From Spizellomyces punctatus DAOM BR117 (Eukaryota > Chytridiomycota > Chytridiomycetes > Spizellomycetales > Spizellomycetaceae), in assembly GCF_000182565.1 (NCBI RefSeq), contig NW_015971543.1, positions 593,397 through 657,396 on the forward strand: a stretch of DNA of 64,000 nt. The letters run 5' to 3'. Positions 59,742 through 64,000 of the stretch are shown one piece after another. Made by a program: the position numbers and the translations under genes. The notes under the pieces are model-generated. The model did no database searches. It saw nothing but the letters and a program-made list of their open reading frames with translations, and was not told where the DNA came from. Within the stretch, counting starts at the first letter, position 1; each line of letters begins with the position of its first letter.

Positions 59742-61254
59742 ATGTTGGGGCAGCTCCACAATACACGGCTCGACGTCAACCTTCTCTGTGACTGTCTGGA
59801 TGGCGCCCAGCCTACCCCATTGTCCAAGCTGCATCGGCATACACACGCTTACGATGACATCTTGGCTGTGTCGCCCTACGCCCATTTGGTCAGCGACGGC
59901 CACTTTTTAGATCCGGGTCACGTCGCCATGGAATACGGTTCAATGCCTTGTTTGCCGGACTATGCTTTACGGTACCAATCTACAGGCGGGCTCCACGCCC
60001 TGTCCCCCGCAATTGCGCATGGCGGTCATTGCAACCACCTCGACTGCCGCCAACGAACGCCTCCGAATAGCTCGAATGTGGCGTGCTCCTTTGCGCCAGA
60101 AAGCATGTCCTCATCTCCTTTCCACCAACTTCGGTCCTTTTCGTCCCCGGACCAAGAGAATGCTCGTCTGGCGATGACATTTTCCGGTTCTTCTGAGACG
60201 CAGACCAACGTGGGCGCCTTTTTTCCAACTCTTGACCCACTCTTTAGCAGTACGGTTGATGGCTCTGTGTCAGATGGAGGTTACCACTGCCTCGACGGCG
60301 CTTTTGTTTCCCCTCCATCTCTGAGCCCCGATCCGTCACTGTTGCCGCTTCCATTTAGTACCTTTCCCAGAGTAGTTCATGTACCGAATGATTTGGATTC
60401 ATCTTCGGGTATGTTCTCCCTCGGCGAGTCTCCACGCGATAACCAATCATCGTTTCCCTACCCATCGAGCTGTAGTCAGCCATCGCAATCGGGACATGAT
60501 GAGAATCCTTGGCTCTCTCCGGTCACAGCCGGGCTCGCTACTGCTCCCGACGAAGCTGGCATCAGTTTGCCTTTGGCATCCGTCTCGCCTCCCATAACCC
60601 CTGCCACTGTTTCGCCATCGTTGATTAGACGTCCAAACCACGCATCACGTTCACCCAAGGAATGTCGCTCTCCCTTGCAGAATTTTCCAGAGATGGTGTC
60701 GCCAGTCCAGAATCTCAAACTCGGTCGAAGGCGACGAAGAGTAACTCCCTCATCACCACAGACCGATGTGGAAGAAGTCAAAGGATTCCCATGCCCTCAC
60801 TGCCCTGCCGTATTTACACAGCGCTCGCAGCTGAGAAATCATTCCTCGGCACATTCTGGAAAGCCCTGGGAATGCTCGTATTGTCCCCAGCGATTCAGCA
60901 GAAAGTGAGTAATTCCTGATGCGGTGTCACCTGGTTCTTCGGGCACCAGAACCGCGCGACTGACATCCAATGGCGATGCTCCTTTTAAGATACGAGAAAG
61001 TCCGCCATGAGAGGTCAAAGCACCTTCATATCAAGCCGTACGCGTGCGACATCTGCAACAAGCGCTTCAGCAGGACTGATGCTCTGGCCAGGTGTGTACT
61101 TTTTGATGCAATCGTATCGAGTGAGGATGGTTTACCAAACTCTTCTTTCGACGGTTTCAGACACATGCTCGTTGAACAACGAGCTGTAATCAAGCGCGGT
61201 GGCTCGGATGAAGACGACGAAGCCGTATTTTCCAAAGAGGATTCGGATGGTTAA
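59742..61254 (+). CDS. C2H2 zinc-finger transcription factor
   Basis: Three exons (59742-60904, 60990-61091, 61161-61254) give 452 residues. A Ser/Pro-rich N-terminal region of about 340 residues has SP motifs that may be phosphorylated or act in activation. Fingers: CPHCPAVFTQRSQLRNHSSAH, whose ligands are two Cys and two His; CSYCPQRFSRKYEKVRHERSKH (C2H2, split across an intron); and CDICNKRFSRTDALARH followed by MLVEQ with no final His. The third finger therefore lacks a ligand. The tail is acidic and short. It resembles fungal C2H2 factors such as AZF1-type proteins, but target genes are unknown. Confidence is high that it is a DNA-binding factor. Confidence 0.85.
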
Positions 61255-61989
61255 TCAGTTTAGACTTTTCTTGGAGAGAACTTGCGCTTCAAAGCGTTTG
61301 TTTAGATTGGCAGGATTACACGTGTAAATTATAGAATGCATCCTTTAAGCACGACCCAATCATCCAGATATAGGTTTGCCTGAACAATGTCATCGCCAAA
61401 AGTCTTTGCATCTCGATCCTCCCGAGATTCTCAGTCATATGTCCTGGTGTCCTTCGTTGCAAATGCATTGTGTCATTTCTGGGTCGTCATGTTGACTGCT
61501 CTCCAGATCTGCCAACTTTTGACGATTAGGCCCTTAAGGGCATCTTGTTCGTGATTTCCATGCTCCTTTGGGCGTAAGATCACGCTAGAATGCTACTGCT
61601 GGCATCTTCGATTATCCGGCATGATGCATTTTGTGTTGTGCCGAGCCTTCTTGGGAGGTTTCCGTTGGTCTGCTGCTGCTGCAAAATAAAACCAACTCAT
61701 CGTCCTTTCCAGCAACGTCCAGTCTCCAGAAGCCTATCCGACGTTGTCCCATCTCGCTTGTCCAGACCCGTGGGAAAATGATAAACAAATGATTCCACCA
61801 TGGACGCGTTTACATAATCTTGACTCGCGCGCCATGCGAGGGGAACGAACGCACGCCAGGAGGTCTGCCAGGAGGTGGAAACGACGACGATGATTGGGCC
61901 TTCATGGCGTGCTCAGAAGAATGACGTACGCAGATAGGAATCTTCCGCCGAGAATTTCCGATTGCAAAAAAAAGCGCAGTCCCCAGGGT
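61255..61989. other. Intergenic region downstream of the C2H2 gene
   Basis: The first 300 bp are 3' flank. The remainder leads to the TATA element at 61990. No coding sequence is supported. Confidence 0.45.
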
Positions 61990-61998
61990 TATAAAAAG
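61990..61998 (+). promoter_or_regulatory. TATA box (TATAAAAAG)
   Basis: TATAAAAAG in the context GGTTATAAAAAGGCGAC is followed by a C/T-rich run (about 62008-62055), as at 9778. An ATG lies 89 bp downstream (62079). Confidence 0.55.
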
Positions 61999-62078
61999 GC
62001 GACGTTTCTCGCCTCCCCCCTTCTCTTTACTCGTCTTCTCCACTTGTCTTCTTTGGTTGAAAAGGACTGACTGTCGCG

Positions 62079-62192
62079 ATGGCGGAGCGGCGGCCACAAC
62101 TCACCGCGGTGGGGGTGTCTCTTGGCTCCGGCCGGAGGAGGGCCTTGAAAAAAGAAAAAGAGCTTGTCTCTTACAAAAAAAGGATGAAATAA
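62079..62192 (+). CDS. Possible 37-residue basic peptide
   Basis: A single ORF follows a TATA box and pyrimidine-rich leader. The peptide starts MAERRPQLTAVGVS, has SGRRRALKKEKELV and ends KKRMK. It is strongly basic and has no recognised family; it is not eL41. It may be a small expressed peptide, the first exon of a longer transcript, or a chance ORF in a noncoding RNA. Confidence 0.3.
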   Translation: MAERRPQLTAVGVSLGSGRRRALKKEKELVSYKKRMK

Positions 62193-62325
62193 AGGATGAA
62201 ACTTGACAATCATTGATGCTTTGGCACTTGGTTTATTACGCAAAGCCGACGCTCGTTTCTTGATGAGATTTCAAATGCCTGGTGATCCAGATATTCTGGG
62301 CTTTAAACACTCTACAGTCATAGAG

Positions 62326-63448
62326 TCAGTGCACATGGTGGCCAAGATGGGCAGCTAATGCTGTACTGACCGACTTTGCCATAACTCGTATCCAGTCATC
62401 CGGCCCAATTTCACCGTCTCCATCGTTGTCGCATTCTGCTAGCATCATTTGCAATTCTTCGTCTGTGAGATCCTCCCCCAGATCTTTTGCGACACGCTTG
62501 ATATGCCAAATGTTTACACCATGTAATTGTCAACTCCCATAGATATATTGCCACTCACTTTTAGTTCCCGTAACCCGACTCTGCCTCTGGCGTCAGTGTC
62601 GAAAATTCGGAAAGCTTCAAGAATGTTTTCACGACTATCTTTTTCGGCCTGATTGGGTAGAATCAACTGAGCCCGTGAAACTTCTCAATCCACACGAAAC
62701 GGTTTTCACATTATGCTTTCTTACCAGCTTTATGGCCATCAATTGCAGAAACTCTTCCAAATTCAGGGTAGGAGAGCCGTCTACATCGAAGAGAGCAACC
62801 AACCTTTCCACTTCTCCTGGCGCAGGGTGGAACCCGAGGGCACGCATTAGGATTTTAAGTTCTTTCACGTCAATTGTACCCGAGCCGTCCGTATCAAACA
62901 AATTGAACACCTCTCGTATCTCTATTGTGTTATAGATTGTTAGCTTGTTGATTGATGATGCTCCCATATCTGCCAAGGAAGGGATAGGTGACCTTGCTTT
63001 TGAGCTGGCGATAGATCTACGCGTTTCCTCGTGGAGGTCGTAGGCATGATGCTTTTCCTCCTCTCATAGATCTTGGATGTTACAGGCTTGTGTTGAAGAA
63101 CATTTTCCTGTATGTCATTGACCACATCCTCTGATTCATCATCTTCTCGATCTTCCCCTCCCTCATTGAAGGCAAAGGAGACAGTCTTTTCCCTTGCCCC
63201 GACATTTTGCTCGGGACCGGTCACAGGAGGGGCTAATGGAGGTCCTGTGCTTAGGCGTGGAGCACCAGCTAGACCCACCGAAGGTCTCCGCTGTGTCACT
63301 GACAGCCGACGGGGGATACTAAAGCTTCCTCTTCTGGATGATGACAGCAAGTCGGACGGCGCAACCTATGTTGAATGAATCAGTTCCAGAGATGCAGAAG
63401 ATAAAGAGGAATGTAATGCACCTCTTCGCCGTTCATTCTCGACGGCAT
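62326..63448 (-). CDS. Centrin with long N-terminal extension
   Basis: Five exons (63448-63422, 63365-62993, 62921-62725, 62648-62559, 62496-62326) give 285 residues. From about residue 128 it matches centrin: [17 protein letters not shown], four EF hands, and [20 protein letters not shown]1 ([12 protein letters not shown]) is canonical; EF2 ([12 protein letters not shown]) has Pro in place of Gly; EF3 ([12 protein letters not shown]) is weaker; EF4 ([12 protein letters not shown]) ends in Asp. Centrins organise basal bodies and spindle poles. The ~130 extra N-terminal residues are Ser/Arg-rich, then acidic, and are not typical of centrins. The C-terminal tail ([10 protein letters not shown]) replaces the usual KKTSLF. 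The Ser-rich gene is divergent, 208 bp away. Confidence 0.9.
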
Positions 63449-63655
63449 GTATGGTTGTGTGGAAGTCGGATCGTACCGCTGTGATGGGTTGGATTTTCAT
63501 GAGCGGTGGAGCTTACTATATCAGCTCACGTAAGCACGTTAGGGTTCCTTGATCCTGCAATCGGATGCTCCGTTGTTTGTTTTCAGGCCATGACCTGCCC
63601 AAAATTGTATCATGTCCGAGCCAGAGTAATTGATATGTAGCTCTGATGGGTGACA

Positions 63656-64000
63656 ATGAAGCCAGCATTGGAAGGGAAAGCGTTACATGGGACTCCCATT
63701 GCCGTCGGATCTACATCTGGAGAATTGAGGTCCTCGGAGGTGAAAAGGATCAAAGGAGCCAAGTCCTTAGGAAGTATAAGCAGTCTACATTCGACAGATA
63801 GATTTGAAAGCACAAATCGTCTACATGGAAAAGGAGGGGGATCATCAAGATCTGTACGAAGTGTGTCGCGCGACTCACTTTCTGAAAACATCCCTAGAAC
63901 TCCTTCACGAGGTCGATTGACCAAAAGCAGAAGAGAGTTAAGCCAATCAACATCGAAGAGCAATTTAGGCTCGCAAACAGAGAGATCTACTTCAAAGGGC
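63656..64000 (+). CDS. Partial Ser/Arg-rich protein, open at right edge
   Basis: From ATG 63656 a frame stays open for 115 codons to the window end. The peptide has Ser/Arg-rich phrases such as RSVRSVSRDSLSEN, PRTPSRGRLTKSRREL and SKSNLGSQTERSTSKG, typical of disordered cytoskeletal or signalling proteins. No domain is visible. An upstream exon is possible. Confidence 0.45.
   Translation, partial: MKPALEGKALHGTPIAVGSTSGELRSSEVKRIKGAKSLGSISSLHSTDRFESTNRLHGKGGGSSRSVRSVSRDSLSENIPRTPSRGRLTKSRRELSQSTSKSNLGSQTERSTSKG

Noticed and set aside
1-64000. CRISPR array, phage or insertion sequence
   Set aside because: No spaced direct repeats, integrase or transposase was seen, and spliced introns throughout show that the DNA is eukaryotic.

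Overview
This is nuclear DNA from an early-diverging, probably flagellated (chytrid-like) fungus. Genes are compact and split by many short (about 50-90 nt) GT-AG introns. Fungal hallmarks are a HAL4/HAL5-type kinase, a DUF3712 membrane protein, a BYE1-like transcription factor and a DUF2945/HVA1-type small protein. Flagellar-lineage hallmarks are a UPF0193 (EVG1/C22orf23-like) protein and a centrin, families usually missing from yeasts and moulds. The exon models below were spliced by hand. Where exon coordinates or total lengths are given, reading phase was followed across the junctions. RNA evidence is not available. Layout, left to right. A possible partial gene sits at the left edge (- strand). 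Then come a HAL-type kinase (+, 0.9-3.3 kb), a four-RRM RNA-binding protein (-, 4.4-8.0 kb), a REEP/HVA22 ER-shaping protein (-, 10.3-11.7 kb), an MTFR1-like coiled-coil protein (+, 12.0-13.3 kb), a large coiled-coil protein (+, 15.9-18.2 kb), a POT peptide transporter (-, 18.4-20.6 kb), a Ctr copper transporter (-, 21.5-22.1 kb), an unrecognised spliced gene (-, 22.3-23.1 kb), an unknown nuclear-looking protein (-, 23.9-24.6 kb), a 79-residue DUF2945-type gene (+, 25.0-25.4 kb), an F-box protein (-, 25.5-28.5 kb), the DUF3712 protein (-, 28.8-31.3 kb), a citrate synthase with a PTS2 motif (-, 32.3-34.9 kb), a MASE1 hybrid histidine kinase with two receivers (-, 35.3-39.2 kb), an RA-like protein (+, 40.1-40.9 kb), UPF0193 (+, 41.4-42.5 kb), a CBM5/12-DM9 protein (-, 42.7-43.9 kb), an MHYT sensor (+, 45.3-48.7 kb), a multi-LIM protein (-, 48.8-50.4 kb), BYE1 (+, 51.0-55.7 kb), glucose-6-phosphate dehydrogenase (+, 56.1-57.9 kb), tRNA-Gly(GCC) (-, 58.2 kb), a C2H2 factor (+, 59.7-61.3 kb), a TATA-driven 37-codon ORF (+, 62.1 kb), an N-terminally extended centrin (-, 62.3-63.4 kb) and a Ser-rich partial gene (+) running off the right edge. 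Most genes look like ordinary unlinked housekeeping or signalling genes, as expected for a fungal chromosome; no transposon, CRISPR array or obvious secondary-metabolite cluster was seen. The most notable stretch is 35-49 kb. It holds two membrane sensors built on domains best known from bacteria (MASE1 and MHYT) about 6 kb apart. Three genes are too fragmented by introns to show in a plain ORF scan: the DUF2945-type gene, the unknown gene at 22.3-23.1 kb, and the terminal LIM exon at 48.8 kb.
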